Source: Flaccisagitta enflata (taxonomy: Eukaryota; Chaetognatha; Sagittoidea; Aphragmophora). From it: a stretch of DNA of 64,000 nt. A program made the position numbers and the translations under genes. Within the stretch, counting starts at the first letter, position 1; each line of letters opens with the position of its first letter. The notes under the pieces were generated by a model, which was not told the origin of the DNA, made no database searches, and saw only the letters and a program-made list of their open reading frames with translations. Shown one piece after another: positions 20,561-34,045 of the stretch. The stretch covers positions 34,720,001-34,784,000 of the forward strand of contig OZ231127.1 of NCBI GenBank assembly GCA_965153355.1, given 5' to 3'.

Positions 20561-20830
20561 AGCCGCTATGTCCGTTCGTCCGTCCGTCCGTCCGTTCGCC
20601 CATTGGTCCGTTGGTCCATAAGAAAGGAGCGTTTAGATGCTTCCGTGTGTGTGGGGAGGGGGATTGGTTGTGGATATGGTTTGAATACCCCTGCCCACCT
20701 GTCGGCGACCTGTCTTTACTTATTCATTACCTGTTTTTAAGTGCCTCCTCGCACTTCTGTAAGAGGTCATGTCCGTCGGTCTGTTGGTTGGTAACGCAAA
20801 CGTTTGAAATGTGCAAAACGGCTGATTCTG
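20560..20830 (-). mobile_element. Two diverged family A tails
   Basis: GCCGCTATGTCCGTTCGTCC with CCCCTGCCCACCTGTCGGCG, and then from 20734 TTTTTAAGTGCCTCCTCGCACTTCTGTAAGAGG, GTCCGTCGGTCTGTTGG. The second has the stem AAGTGC/GCACTT. Confidence 0.6.
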
Positions 20831-20883
20831 ACGTATTTTTTAAATCATATCACCTCTCATGCCTTACTACATTCATATTTATT

Positions 20884-20956
20884 CATTGATTCATTGATTC
20901 ATTCATTCATTCATTCATTCATTCATTCATTCATTCATTCATTCATTCATTCATTA
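20884..20956 (+). repeat. (ATTC)n microsatellite
   Basis: About 17 tetramers. Confidence 0.95.
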
Positions 20957-21269
20957 AAAACTTTTCACAACTTGATAATCAAGTGAGGCGCGCTTATTGG
21001 CCATAACTTGGCTTTGTTTTTCTTATGTTCAGTTTGTTGTAAAAAAGTAATTTCATTAAATATTTCCAGTAAATACAATCGACCATAACATAAAATATCA
21101 CATAAAATCGCTTCTTTTTCATATGTTTAACACATTTCTATGATGTCAGTAAGCCATTCTGATATAAAAACAGAGCAAGGATCACCAAAGAAAAAAATTA
21201 CATTGATTGCGTTCCGAGGTCAAAATTAGCGAGCAGTTAGATCATAATCACTTGAAATTTGTCATCTAG
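20957..21269. other. Intergenic, nothing recognised
   Basis: AT-rich sequence leading to the SINE. Confidence 0.45.
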
Positions 21270-21577
21270 CACCCGTGTCGCGCTAGCTTAATGGTTAGCG
21301 TGCGCGACTTCAGAATTTCTTTTCTCTGCAATGAGAAAAGTGATTCAGCAAAGTCACGGGTTCAAGACTAGACATGTGCTCGACTTTTTTTCTGTGCGCT
21401 CACCTTTTGCATCAAGAGTTTCATAATCATGTTCGCGGAATTCCTTGCATCATTGGCTTTCAGAAAAACCATAGATTATGATAATTGAATTTAATGTGTT
21501 GCGTACAGTAGATCCTCCATATAATGCCCTTTTTGCTCGGAACGTACTGTACCATGCGTATAAAAAAAAAAAAAAAA
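21270..21577 (+). mobile_element. tRNA-derived SINE with A tail
   Basis: A box TAGCTTAATGG (21284-21294) fits the Pol III consensus and GGTTCAAGACT (21359-21369) is a near-consensus B box. The ~180-bp body ends GCTCGGAACGTACTGTAC, then CATGCGTAT and a run of about 15 A. The minus copy is at 15116-15400. The tRNA-like part is too altered in the middle to be a working tRNA gene. Confidence 0.85.
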
Positions 21578-22281
21578 GACAAACTTTTCTTTTCATTGAT
21601 AAAACAGATACAAAAAATAAATAAAACTTTTTTGAAAAGAAACATTTTCAAGATTTTCAAAAAATCTTTTAATCTAGACCAATCCCAGGTTTGTATCTCA
21701 AACGGTTTAGGAGCTAGAGCCTTCCAAAGAGAAGCAGTATTTTGCTGAAATGCACTTTTTATATAGGGATTGTGAAAATGAAAATGCAAAATTTTTATTC
21801 AAATCAATGCCATTTCTAAACAAAAGTGCGTCTTGTTTATTGATACGCGTGGTACATCCCGCACTGAAAAAAAGCGTGATGATATTTTCATCGAGGGGTG
21901 AGGGAGCGAGAAAAAGAGAGACACTGGTACAGAAGGACTGAGACTGACAGACAGAGGCAGACAGACAGAGGGTCGGACAGACAGATAGATCTACAACAGA
22001 TTTGTTGCAAACTCACCAATGAAATTGCACTCAGCTGGCCATCCTCGGCAATCTTTACCATGACATATACAAACTAACGTATAGTACAACCCCCCTCCCA
22101 CCTCGAAACACGTAAATATTAACATACAAGGTATGATCGCCACGCCCACGCATTTGATAGCGGACTAGACGGAGATCACGGATCGGCTGCGGCTTAATAT
22201 TGGGAAGAGGCAAAGATGAGTTAAATCCTCGTTTCCTCCCCACGGGCTCTAGGATGAGGTGGGGTCATCCATTGCTACGTG
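21578..22281. other. Intergenic, nothing firm
   Basis: A GACAGACAGAGG-rich patch at about 21945-21990. No gene recognised. Confidence 0.45.
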
Positions 22282-22404
22282 TTTTCAGGTGCGACAAAGC
22301 ATCTCTATAACTGGCTGTGTCCGTCGGTTAGCTGGTTGGTTGGTCGGTAACGCCTTCGTTCGACGATCCACACGTCGCACCCTATTGGCCTACTTGGCCT
22401 TGTT
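22282..22404 (-). mobile_element. Family B element
   Basis: Reverse TTTTCAGGTGCGACAAAGCATCTCTATAACTGGC, GGTTGGTTGGTCGG, GACGATCCACACGTCGCACC, CCTACTTGGCCTTGTT. Confidence 0.85.
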
Positions 22405-22535
22405 TTTTCATCCCTTTGATGGATTATTGGCATAGTTGTACTTGGAAATAACGAATCTGCCTGAGCCATCTTATCAACTTTTTTTTCTTTCAAAAATGCT
22501 ATGAATCAGCGAAAGTTACTTATTCTTAAGTAGTA

Positions 22536-23052
22536 TTTTTAGTCGCGTGAACGCGACTCTAGAAGCCGCTATGTCGGTCGGTCGGTCGGTCGGTCGGTCG
22601 GTCGGTCGGTCGGTCGGTCTGTCTGTCTGTCGGTAACTTTTTTGAAATATAGGCTTTATAGTCGTTTTAAAGGTTATTGAAGGTTATTAAAGGTAATTAT
22701 AGGTAATTTTTGGTAATTGTAGGTAATTTTAGGTAATTTTAGGTAATTATAGGTATTTTAGTAATCTGTATCATGTAAGTCAGAAAAGTTGTCTCGGACT
22801 ATAAATTGAGGTAATTGTAGGAAATATAGGAAATAATGGGTGATTATAGGTGATTATAGATAATTTATGGTAATTTGATGTAATTGTAGGTAATTATAGG
22901 TATTTACAGGTAGTTGTAGGTAAATGTGGGTAATTATAGGAAGATATAGGTACTTAGTTATCTTCATTATCTTTATTTCTTTAATTACCTTAATTACCTT
23001 AATTACCTTTATTACCCTTATTACCACGCGACTAAGGTTTGTTGACCTTGTT
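22536..23052 (-). mobile_element. Family A element expanded by an AGGTAATTNT array
   Basis: Starts TTTTTAGTCGCGTGAACGCGACTCTAG, then about ten GGTC units and three GTCT units. At the position of the usual body it has about 380 bp of 10-11 bp AGGTAATTTT/AGGTAATTAT units. It ends with CACGCGACTAAGGTTTG and TTGACCTTGTT, the head side. Confidence 0.75.
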
Positions 23053-23168
23053 TCTCTTATCGAATAGTCTGGCAGGAAAACGCCAAATCATAAAGGCTCA
23101 ATGGCACACTTCAGTTTCCTCCGATTGGTCAGGCCGTTTTTGCATCACCAAATGGTTGATCAGCCCTA

Positions 23169-23526
23169 GTCATTACTGGGGGGGTCGGTATCAACCTACT
23201 TTGGAAATGCCAATCGGACATATCACCAGACCATGCGCAATCACAAAACAACCTGAGAACTAGAAGGAAAAGTTCATGAGATTTTATCATTTACAGTCGT
23301 GCCAACCCTACCTTTCCCATAGTAAAGTATAGGAGCTTCCTCTTCCTCTTCCTTCTCCCTATTCATAATAATGTAAATAAGGGGTGTGGCACGACTGTAA
23401 ATCATATGGTGTGACTCCTTTTTCCTTTCACATGTGTTTACATATCGTTTTTGTGCACACTTTGGTCATATGTCCGACTGGCATTTCCAGAGTTCGTTGT
23501 TACCGACCCCCCCAGTCATTACTGCC
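23169..23526. mobile_element. Foldback element
   Basis: CTGGGGGGGTCGGTATCAAC and GGAAATGCCAATCGGACATA at the left pair with ATGTCCGACTGGCATTTCC and CCGACCCCCCCAG at the right. An inner pair TTTACAGTCGTGCCA / TGGCACGACTGTAAA surrounds the turn. Confidence 0.78.
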
Positions 23527-23529
23527 ACT

Positions 23530-24247
23530 GCCTACGCGCATAAAGTTTTGGCAAAGGTCCCTCACTCTGCCGAGGTGGTCACCTACTCGACCTATTTTGA
23601 CTTGACTTTGATGTGCACGTGCACTCCGTTGAAAAATAATAAGGATTGGTGCATTTGGACTTTAGACTTGGTAAATCATTAACTCTAGTCAGTCTAGTCT
23701 GACAAATCTCCCGCTTGAACCCAGTTAACGCCCATGATTCTGGCTTCAATGCCCGACGTGCAGTACATGGGCGTATTCGGAGAAGCGGAAGCTCTCGCTC
23801 GCAACTCTTCTTCAACTCTTCTCACACACACACAAAATTTAACGACCCTCTTCCGTGGCTTTTAACTCGGTTTAAACTGGTATTTTAAGGTCGTTTTATG
23901 TTTTCTTTTTATAAACGGAGACCCGCCGTCGTGAAGACGAAGATAAGAGGAGATCTGAAGCCAAAAACGAACCCAAGGCGCAAACACACCCATCCAGATG
24001 CCTTTGCCAAAAGAGAACCATTACGGCGAACGTAGTTATGTGCGGTGTTATGTCATGTGCCCATATGTGAGGGTGTTTGTATGTTGTAAGATACAATAAA
24101 CGAGGGAAAACATCTGCAACAAATTGGAGTTGCGAAAGTATCTTCACATACCCATGTTCACTTTAAATCTTAAGGTGTTCAGTTAAACGCCAGTAAAACG
24201 AATCAAAACAAATCTGCTATGATGGCTGCATGTCTTCAGTCTATTCT
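23530..24247. other. Intergenic, nothing recognised
   Basis: Mixed-composition DNA with short ORFs on both strands that lack family features. Confidence 0.4.
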
Positions 24248-24353
24248 TATTCTTCCTTTTCTTTTTCTTTTTCTTTTTCTTTTTCTTTTTCTTTTTCTTT
24301 TTCTTTTTCTTTTTCTTTTTTTTTCTTTTTCTTTTTCTTTTTCTTTTTCATCT
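24248..24353 (+). repeat. (CTTTTT)n microsatellite
   Basis: About 17 hexamers. The next ~370 bases show no recognisable gene. Confidence 0.95.
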
Positions 24354-24722
24354 TGTTTTTCTTCTTTATTCTTATCCATTTTCCCAACGCCCAAGCACAC
24401 GTTAGCTCACATGCGCGTGCACACTCGTGCGCGCGTGTTCAATGATGCCAAAGCCATTTCACTAATCACGTGCGATAGCGCGAATCACGCCGGAACTTCG
24501 CTTTCGCTTTTGCCTGCACTTCAGGTTCTTTCTGATACCGACTTTCCTTTCTTCTCTCTGTTTCTGACTGTCTGTTTCCAGTGGAAACTTGCCACGCTCT
24601 TTGTTTAACTGCTCCAGGTAATTTCGTTGGTCCGTCTGTTTGGTTTCTACAGTGTAGTAGGTCCGCCACTTGGTCGGTCTCTCTGTGTTTTTTTCTGTCT
24701 TTCTGCAACTCTGCATTCAGCT

Positions 24723-24830
<108 letters not shown>

Positions 24831-25123
24831 CCATAAGCACTTTTGCATTTAAGAAACGGCAAACTAGCTGTCCATCTTCAGTACCCTTTTCCATTAAATA
24901 CATCGTGGCAGCTTGAGTGCGGTACAGTGCTTTGCCTCCGTCTTTTACAATATCTTTATTGCCTCCTGAGTTTTCCCATCATGACTAAGATGGGGTTATC
25001 CCAAATTGAGATTCTTTTATACAGTTTCATCATATTTCTCTTTATACATGCTCTGTTTCAATGTCGTCTTTGTGTCCCTCCTTCTTTTTATCTTTCATTC
25101 TCTCTTACTTTTCTGTCGTGCTG

Positions 25124-25600
<477 letters not shown>

Positions 25601-25615
25601 CTTTTGTTCTTTCTA

Positions 25616-26010
25616 AATATCTCTTTCTAACTTCCTTTCTTATGAATGTCCTTGTTTTCATATTCTTTCATATATTTTCCTTCTTGATTCTTTCTTTTTT
25701 TCGATCTTCTTTCTGCAATTTGCCCATAGGCATGGCTGCATTGACGGAGTGAGAAATCGCAAATGTTTTACCTTCTCAAATGACTTTTCTCTTTTAACTG
25801 ATGGGTCGTCTTTCCTTCGTTTTCTTATCCCGGACCATCCCGTAACCGTTAATTTCCCATCATTATTACTTTTTCCTCGGTGAGTCTGTCTGCTAAAACG
25901 ATTATTACTCCCCATACTTAATTCTAGAGAAAGGTGAGGGAAGAAGATTAGAAAGCATTGCACGAAAGAAAAAAAATACACCTGTTCTCTCACGCCCAAA
26001 GAAGAATGTA
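25616..26010. other. Intergenic, nothing recognised
   Basis: No repeat or ORF that I can support. Confidence 0.4.
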
Positions 26011-26011
26011 A

Positions 26012-26150
26012 ACAAGGCCGTATACACTCCCCCTCAGTCGCCGACGGGTGGGCAGGAGCGGAAAACAATTTCGTGATGGACGGACGGACCGAGGGACCGG
26101 GGGTTTGACCTACACGGCAAGTTCTAGAGTCGCGTGTCCGCGACCAAAAA
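26012..26150 (+). mobile_element. Family A element
   Basis: ACAAGGCCGTATACACTCC head, GACGGGTGGGCAGGAGCGG, GGACGGACGGACC, tail GTTCTAGAGTCGCGTGTCCGCGACCAAAAA (GTCGCG/CGCGAC). Confidence 0.85.
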
Positions 26151-26289
26151 ACAAGTAACTCAGGGTTACAATATTGTAGTGGATGGGTTAGCATGAGCAT
26201 ACGACCCCTCTCCCTCTCCAGTCTCCACATCCCCTTCCAAACACACACAGACACACACACACACACAGTATCTTAAAAGCGTGATATAC

Positions 26290-26412
26290 ACTTTTCAACT
26301 CAAACGTGATGGACTAACCAACTGACAGACGGATCAACAAACAGATGGGCTAACGTACAGACCAATGATTGGACGGACAAAGCCTCCTATAGACTTAGTG
26401 GTCCGCGACTAT
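26290..26412 (+). mobile_element. Family A 3' part, diverged
   Basis: TACACTTTTCAACTCAAACG, GACAGACGGATCAACAAACA, GGACGGACAAAGCCTCCTAT, then GTGGTCCGCGACTATAAA. Head missing. Confidence 0.6.
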
Positions 26413-26844
26413 AAATTTGAATCCATACATCGGTTTGTCTGCAGTGTCCTGACCTAAGAGTGTGAGTTGGCAGAAAAAAACTGCGTGAGATTATTGACAA
26501 CAAAATCAATAGATTCTAAAAGGGTGCAATCATTTGCTGCCATGGTACGGCCCCGTTCTCCTTAGAACATCGCGCAATTCAATGCCGAGTGCAGTTACAA
26601 CGAAAGTAGACTACGTTCTAAGTAGGTTCTGACTGCCCATATATTCATTCTAGTGAGCCCGCTGAAACGGCAATTTGAGCTGCGCCATCATGTAAATGAG
26701 GGGCAAAAACCAACTCCAAGGCCGGGAAGGTGGAAATGACTGATTTATGAAAAAAGGAATGTGTGCCACGCCGAGCAACTAATGAGAGTAAGGGTGAAGC
26801 CGTGAAGGAAAAGTGAATAGAAAGAAAGAGAGAAAGATAAAAAA
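26413..26844. other. Intergenic, nothing recognised
   Basis: No convincing feature. Confidence 0.4.
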
Positions 26845-26889
26845 GAAGAAGAAGAAGAAGAAGAAGAAGAAGAAGAAGAAGAAGAAGAA

Positions 26890-26945
<56 letters not shown>

Positions 26946-26954
26946 CGAGGAGAA

Positions 26955-27007
<53 letters not shown>
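26845..27007 (+). repeat. (GAA)n then (GAAA)n microsatellites
   Basis: GAA triplets with GAG interruptions to about 26955, then about 12 GAAA units. The next ~550 bases have no gene I recognise. Confidence 0.95.
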
Positions 27008-27561
27008 GATAAAACCAGACCGAAAGACAGAAAGAAGGAAAAAAAGAAAACACAGAATTATACTGACTTCCTTACAAATAGATTGGAATACTGCGGCGTT
27101 TGACAAAAAGAATATGGAGCCAATTTTGGATGAGGTTGCCAACATTCGACTCGCAGCTGCGATTGTTTGAAAGGCGCAAATCATATCGAGATACGATATT
27201 TCCAACTGCCAAATCTGCAACCGATGATATTTGGCCGACTCATTTCCCTGCTATGGATGAATGTTATTCGTCGAATGTTAAATGTTGATTCACAAAGACA
27301 TTGGTCGTTCTTTGCGCTTTTCGAGTACTAGCAATTCTATGTGAGAGGAGATTGATGGGGTAATAAAGACAGCTAGTTAAAAAAAACCAAACACATTCCA
27401 ATTACGTTGGACCTGCTTTCAGTACCAGTAATGGCGGCGGTCGCCGTGAGGAAAAAAGTCGTAAGCAGTGGTCAATTTTCACCATACTTTTATCTTCAGT
27501 CATTAAAATCTTTTTTTTATTATTAGATCGAATCAAAAGCAATTGTATGTATTGATTGCAT

Positions 27562-27992
27562 TGAAAATCTGAGCCAAATGAGCTAAAATATTCAAAATAA
27601 TTCAATCGGACAATCAGCTTTGCTTACTGATATACTTCCTTGTACTTGCATGCTTAAATCAAAACATTAATTTATCTATCCTATTCAAAATCAGAGAAAA
27701 AGAGCAAGCTAAATAAGCTAAATGATCTAGAATACTTAAAAACGCTGGCACAGATGAACAGCTCTGCTCACTGACTTGTTTTTTTAATTGCTTGCTTAAG
27801 CAAGTATGAAAATATTTAGTCATTTATCATATTCGAAATCAGAAAGAAAAGACTGAGCTAAGTGAGCTAAATGAGCTAAAATGCTCAAAAACGCCCTCAT
27901 AGATGAGCAGCTGTGCTCATAAACATGTCTTTTTGTATTTGCATGCTCACATAAACATAAATACACTCCTTTATTGATCCTACACAAAATCG
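27562..27992 (+). repeat. Three diverged ~146-bp tandem units
   Basis: Each unit has AAATCNGAG, GAGCTAAATGAGCTAAAATG-like, a CTCAAAAACGC-like segment, GAGCAGCTNTGCTCA and TTGCATGCTCA-like sequence, starting near 27562, 27687 and 27833. Confidence 0.7.
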
Positions 27993-28997
27993 TAAAAAAT
28001 AAAAAAAATTCTATTCAAATTTTTTATAAATAAATCTTTAAAAAATCATAGCGCGAAAAATATTTGTCGTAGAGCATTCTGCTTGGCGCCAAATGAAAGA
28101 AAATTATTGAATTTACTTACCCTTTCAATTTCGTCCGAGGGTGCGATCGGTCGGAAGAGACCCTCAACTTCCCCATAAGAAAATGAAAACCCTGTTTCTC
28201 TCGAATATGTCAAAAAGTCGAAGACTGACTTCGACTTTTTTCCCGATAATTGTATTTTTCTGCATGGGATCTTTGATACAATAGGGATATAGTTCATAGT
28301 TGATTATACTTTTTCGAGCCGTCATTTCTAATTTTCCTCCCAAACTCTCGCCTATGGCCTCACTGACTCTCGGCTGTCAAAGGAATGACAAATCGGAGCC
28401 TTCAGTTCTCTTAGTCGAGGAGGTGAGGCCACAGATCCCTCTTTCACATGACAAAATATAGATGGTAAAAATGATTAAATTGTGTTAAAATAGTGAATCT
28501 TACTTTTGAGGGTGTCAATAGATAGAATTTGTTCATTTATACATTCAATTTTTTTTTACTGAACTAATTCCACTGTGAGCTCTTTTCATTTTTTTTTGGT
28601 CTTGATTCCCCCATTCTAGTTGGCCTTGTAATTCAGTGACCCGACTTACTTGCAATCAATCTAGAATACTTGATATCCCGGAAATAACAAAGTTCTTTGA
28701 AAATCTAACATAAATATGCAGATATTAAGTTACTTTTGAAATTTTGGCAAGTGATCTTTTGAACTATATTGTTCAATTTTTGCTGCACATTTCATAAATT
28801 AACTGAAACGAAACTTTTATGATAACCTTCCGGACTAAGTGGGAGATTCGACGCCTCAATGAATTGTAGCCAGAAAACGTTGGTTCTTCGACGTGAGTTG
28901 AATTGTAATCATCTCTCAATGAAGGCAAAGAAGAAATATTTTCCTCCTTCTGGTGATCTGAGGGTTCTGGTATGTTTATGTACATGTATTTCTGTCT
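27993..28997. other. Intergenic with two weak minus-strand ORFs
   Basis: Minus-strand frames at 28046-28297 (ending at a good GGTAAGTAAA donor context) and 28773-28985. No homology is recognised and no exon chain can be built. Confidence 0.25.
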
Positions 28998-29012
28998 TGT
29001 CCTGAGAGTTTT

Positions 29013-29049
<37 letters not shown>
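28998..29049 (+). repeat. (GA)n microsatellite
   Basis: About 17-20 GA units within AGAGAG context. Confidence 0.9.
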
Positions 29050-29052
<3 letters not shown>

Positions 29053-29674
29053 GCAGCCAGATACCCAAGAGGCCGATTAGTATCATAAATCCCCGTTGTC
29101 CCAATATTATTCGAGCAAACTAATGATGCTTACCCTTTTTCTATCTCTCGCCTGGTCAGAATTCTCCACGGAGATGAAAGTCAAAATGAGAGAAGGACAT
29201 GTCAGTTGTCACAATACTTGCGTGGCTTGTGCGCCTTTAGGATCGGCGCAACGAGAGAACAAACACAATCTCAACCGAGAGGCGATAGTGCATACCAAAA
29301 GCATCATACGGACTAGACCAAGACTAAGCTAGGGTTATTGTGTTGTAATGTGCGAGACAATCAAGTTCGATAAGGATGGAGCTTCTTCAATGAATTTCCT
29401 CTTTGCAGAGTCAAAAATCTCTTAAATGGAGGGATTATCATTACTAACGCGAATATGGGTAGTTTTAACTTGACTGCCCAAGGCAAGTAAATCGGCAAAA
29501 TAAGCACCATCGCTGATGAGCACGTCTTCATCGTATTTGAATACATGCAATCACAAAGATGATTTTATGGCAGTTAAAGTAGCTTTTGGATTTAGAGAGG
29601 GACTAGGTTATCTGAGAATTCTGAATAACGGTGAACATTACGGGTGATCGGCAGAAAGAACGACTGACGAATCT
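29050..29674. other. Intergenic with a weak secreted-peptide-like ORF
   Basis: ATG at 29123 opens MMLTLFLSLAWSEFSTEMK with downstream HNTCVACAPLG, ending at 29332. It looks like a signal peptide but lacks supporting exons or homology. Confidence 0.2.
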
Positions 29675-29675
29675 A

Positions 29676-30260
29676 ACACCCCTGACAAAATTAGGCGAGC
29701 TGGGAACATGTGCCATAAAGAGTGAAGTATTGGCCCCAGCACTACAAGATTTGTCATAGAAATAGCAAAAATATCATACTTTGATATAAAAGAGCAACAG
29801 CGAGGAATTTTTTTACCGGTAGAAGGGTGAGAAAGTATTAAGTCATTAATGGCAAATCAGATTTTAACTGATTTTTCCCACAATATTCTACACCAAGATG
29901 GCACATATTTACAGCGGTTTTTCGTGGTCTATACCCAAGCCATTTGTCTTCAATGGCTGGAGACTTATTCTTTTGGTGAAGCCAAGGAAATCGGTTGCAA
30001 GAAATGGACAGGGGCTGCCCCCGAAACTGTGCATTAGATAGATTAGTTATAATGGACAAAGTATGATCGTCTCCTGTCAGAAAATGGCAATGTAACGAAT
30101 CAAATAGGCTTTCAACCTAGTTTTTGAATCATTTCTGACTTAATTTGAGTGGAATTTACCCCAAATAATTCGAACATATACCAAAGAGTCATTCAAATCA
30201 CTTGGTTATGCTCAAATTGATGAAATTTAACCTCAGTTTGCCTAATTTTGTCAGGGGTGT
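29676..30260. mobile_element. Tc1/mariner-derived MITE (family F), 585 bp
   Basis: Ends ACACCCCTGACAAAATTAGG and CCTAATTTTGTCAGGGGTGT, flanked by TA on both sides. An internal frame (29849-30037, +) reads ILHQDGTYLQRF and later CLQWLETYSFGEAKE, which resembles a degraded second-aspartate region of a Tc1/mariner transposase. It is a deletion derivative. Confidence 0.82.
29849..30037 (+). pseudogene. Possible transposase core fragment
   Basis: 62 codons inside the MITE. HQDG followed by WLE recalls the FQQDNAxxH...WL segment of Tc1/mariner transposases. The histidine and spacing are lost. The reading is tentative. Confidence 0.3.
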
Positions 30261-30261
30261 T

Positions 30262-30829
30262 ACTAGTGTAGGACACTAGAATCGATGAAAAGCACTCTGT
30301 CCCTGTTCTTTTTCTCGACTTGACTGAAAAGGTGCACTTCTCTTTAAGTATAAATATATTGACCAGATAAAATTGCGACAAGGAATGAACAAAAGATGAG
30401 GTGGAAACAGTTTCATCGTTATAAGAAAAGTCGCGATGATGGTAAAACAAACAAAGAGGTGTTTCTTTCATGGAGGTGAAGATTTCCAGTGCAAAAGCAA
30501 TTGAACAAGTCATTTCAGGCAAAAATATTGACATCGATGTTTTCACGTACAATTTGTTCTATTATCTCGCTCGATGTAGCAACCTCTCTGGTTCTCTGTC
30601 TGTTTCTCTGTTCTTTTGGTTTTTTTTACTCATGTACATTCGGTGAAACATGTACAATATATTTGAGATTTAGGGTGAGGACAGAGCATGCTGCTAAGTA
30701 TCCTATTGTTTCTTATATCACCTCTCTTTGTTGTGCTGAATTAATTTTCTTTTTAGTCGCGGATACGCTGTTTGTATTTCCTCGTTCTCTTCTTTTCCGC
30801 CTGTTTACTTCGTCATATTCTTTTCCTCT
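30262..30829. other. Intergenic with small family A tail scrap
   Basis: TTTTTAGTCGCGGATACGCTG at about 30753-30773 is a remnant of a family A tail. Otherwise nothing recognised. Confidence 0.4.
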
Positions 30830-30903
30830 TTCTTTTCCATTACCTTTTCCTTTTCCTTTTCCTTTTCCTTTTCCTTTTCCTTTTCCTTTTCCTTTTCCTT
30901 TTT
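30830..30903 (+). repeat. (TTTTCC)n microsatellite
   Basis: About 11 hexamers. Confidence 0.95.
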
Positions 30904-31180
30904 ATTCTTCCTTTTTTTCCTCCTTTTCTTTCCGCCATCGATCTCCCTTTTCCTTTTTTTTTTCGCCATACACGTCTTCGACCTCCTTTCTCAGCTCTCA
31001 TTGACATTGTCTAATTTTGTTGATGTCGCAGTCAGTGCCATTTATTGACACAAGAAGGGGAACCCTTTCAACTTCATGATCAATCGTCAGAGTGGAGCCA
31101 TTCCATGCGACTGTCACAGCGTCTTTTTCAGGCGGGTTGGTCTTTTTATTAATTTCTGTCTTTGTCTATCTCTCCATCTA

Positions 31181-32246
<1,066 letters not shown>

Positions 32247-32315
<69 letters not shown>
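32247..32315 (+). repeat. (TG)n microsatellite
   Basis: About 33 dinucleotides. Confidence 0.95.
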
Positions 32316-32531
32316 TGCATGGAGGGAATGCTCGGAAATCCGAAATATTTCGGACAAATGTACGACTTTTTCTGTTCTTTCGGATTCCCACGAAGGATTT
32401 TATCCCTCCTCCAAATGTTCCGAATGATTTGCAACAAGCTAAAAAATAGTAATTATGTCAGATTTTGCATAGTTTCAATTGCTAAGCAGCGATTTTTGGC
32501 AAAAGAATTAAAAAGGTGGTAACATGGACGC

Positions 32532-32640
32532 ACGCGACCTGGGTAGCCGTGTATCTGGTCATGGTTTTTTTTAAATGCGTCATGGCATCTCTACAAGAGG
32601 GTCTGTCTGTCCGTCCGTCCGTCCGTTACGCGACGCCTCC
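32532..32640 (-). mobile_element. Family A head and tail fragments in series
   Basis: GGGTAGCCGTGTATCTGGTC (head complement), then AATGCGTCATGGCATCTCTACAAGAGGG and GTCCGTCCGTCCGTCCG (a tail with stem ATGC/GCAT). Confidence 0.6.
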
Positions 32641-32761
32641 TCTAATATCACACAGATGACGCATCGAGTTGCCCGCCTGGGCTTGCTTTCCTTCCATTCA
32701 TTCTTTCGAAAAGGCGCGATGAACATCTCCTATGAGGAAATCCACATATTTAAAATGATGT

Positions 32762-33270
32762 AACCTCGGGGATTTTGAAAAAACTAATTTAATCTTACTT
32801 AAATTGAGAAAACTGTAAAAAATCGGTGACCATTTTGAAGCTCTGCAAAAGATCTTTCAAATGAGATGTTGCGGGTTGTCCTAACTTTATACGTTTGGAA
32901 ATGGCATTGGGATGAAGACAGGTTGTCGAGAATATTCTTGGCGCCATTTTGAAGAAAATTCGAAGCTCTTTAATTTGCTCATAGATATCAAGTAAATGTG
33001 ACAATTCTGAATTGCGTTAAAAACGTTGAGACAAAACTAATAACAGAAAAAAAGACAGTATTTGGCCTTTTTCCAATCGGTGATATTTTTCTTCAAACTA
33101 ATGCAATTTCTAAACAAACAAAGCTAGGAATGCCAGACACGACTCGAATTAAAGAGCTTTCAAAGGGCTTTATAGGCATCACCAATTTCAATCCATTTTT
33201 CTTACGTTATAACGCGTTATGGTTCTAAAAGGTTTTAAAAATCCGCCATTTTTTTCCCCCAAGGTTGGTA
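32762..33270. mobile_element. Old, diverged inverted-repeat element
   Basis: TAACCTCGGGGATTTTGAAA at the left against CCCCCAAGGTTGGTA at the right, and CGGTGACCATTTTGAAG / TGGAAATGGCATT against inverted ATTTCTAAACAAAC / CATCACCAAT. Identity is low. Confidence 0.45.
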
Positions 33271-33417
33271 CGCAAATATGACTAGAAGACCCAAAAATTT
33301 ACTCCTACCTGCCGCTTTTTTCTCTGTCTGTCTCTCTCTCTCTCTCTCAATCTCTCGTAATCACGGAAAAGCAACACTTCTCACGGAAACGCAACACTAC
33401 TGTCTCACATAAGGTTT

Positions 33418-33927
33418 GAGACAAGAATGATATTACCATGCGATTTTTTGCATTTTTGCAGAGTTCATGAGTATAGAAACCAAGAACCATCAAGTAGAAA
33501 ATCTTTCCTGAGGCGCTTTTTGAAAAAAATGAAAAATTTAAGATTTTTAAAATTGCTTTGTAAAGAAAATTTTTTAAGTTGATTTGACCTATTTCTTGAC
33601 AGCATAATGTTAATCCTGATAAAATTCCAATTCATTTGATAGGTCGCACTGTATGGTTTTCAACAGAAATGAAAAATTCATATTTTAGGCCACCGTTGTA
33701 ATTTTGTAACGGTGGCTTTAAAAATGAAAATTTTATTTTTTGTGAAAACTATATAGTGCGACCTATCAAATGAAAGGGAATTTCATCAGGATTATCATTA
33801 TGCTGTCAATAGATAGGTCAAACCAACCTGAAAAATAATCTATGCAAAATGAAGCTAGTCCTTGGTTTGTATACTCATGAACTCTACAAAAATGCAAAAA
33901 ACCGCATAGTAATATCATTCTTGTCTC
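33418..33927. mobile_element. Foldback element, related to 3632-4250
   Basis: GAGACAAGAATGATATTACC at the left pairs with GGTAATATCATTCTTGTCTC-like sequence at the right. TTTGATAGGTCGCACTGTAT is mirrored by ATAGTGCGACCTATCAAA, with the turn at GCCACCGTTG...AACGGTGGC. The core matches the intronic foldback. Confidence 0.83.
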
Positions 33928-34045
33928 AGATCTTATAATCAATTTTATTCACACATAGTGTAGCGATGGGACAAAAGACAAATGACAAACAAAAAGACAG
34001 ACTCAAGATAATGACATCAAGTATGGCAATGAGTCAAGAATACAT

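Noticed and set aside
21279-21375. Candidate functional tRNA gene (A and B boxes)
   Set aside because: No proper anticodon arm or acceptor pairing, and the same tRNA-like head is attached to the same body at 15116-15400, so it is a SINE.
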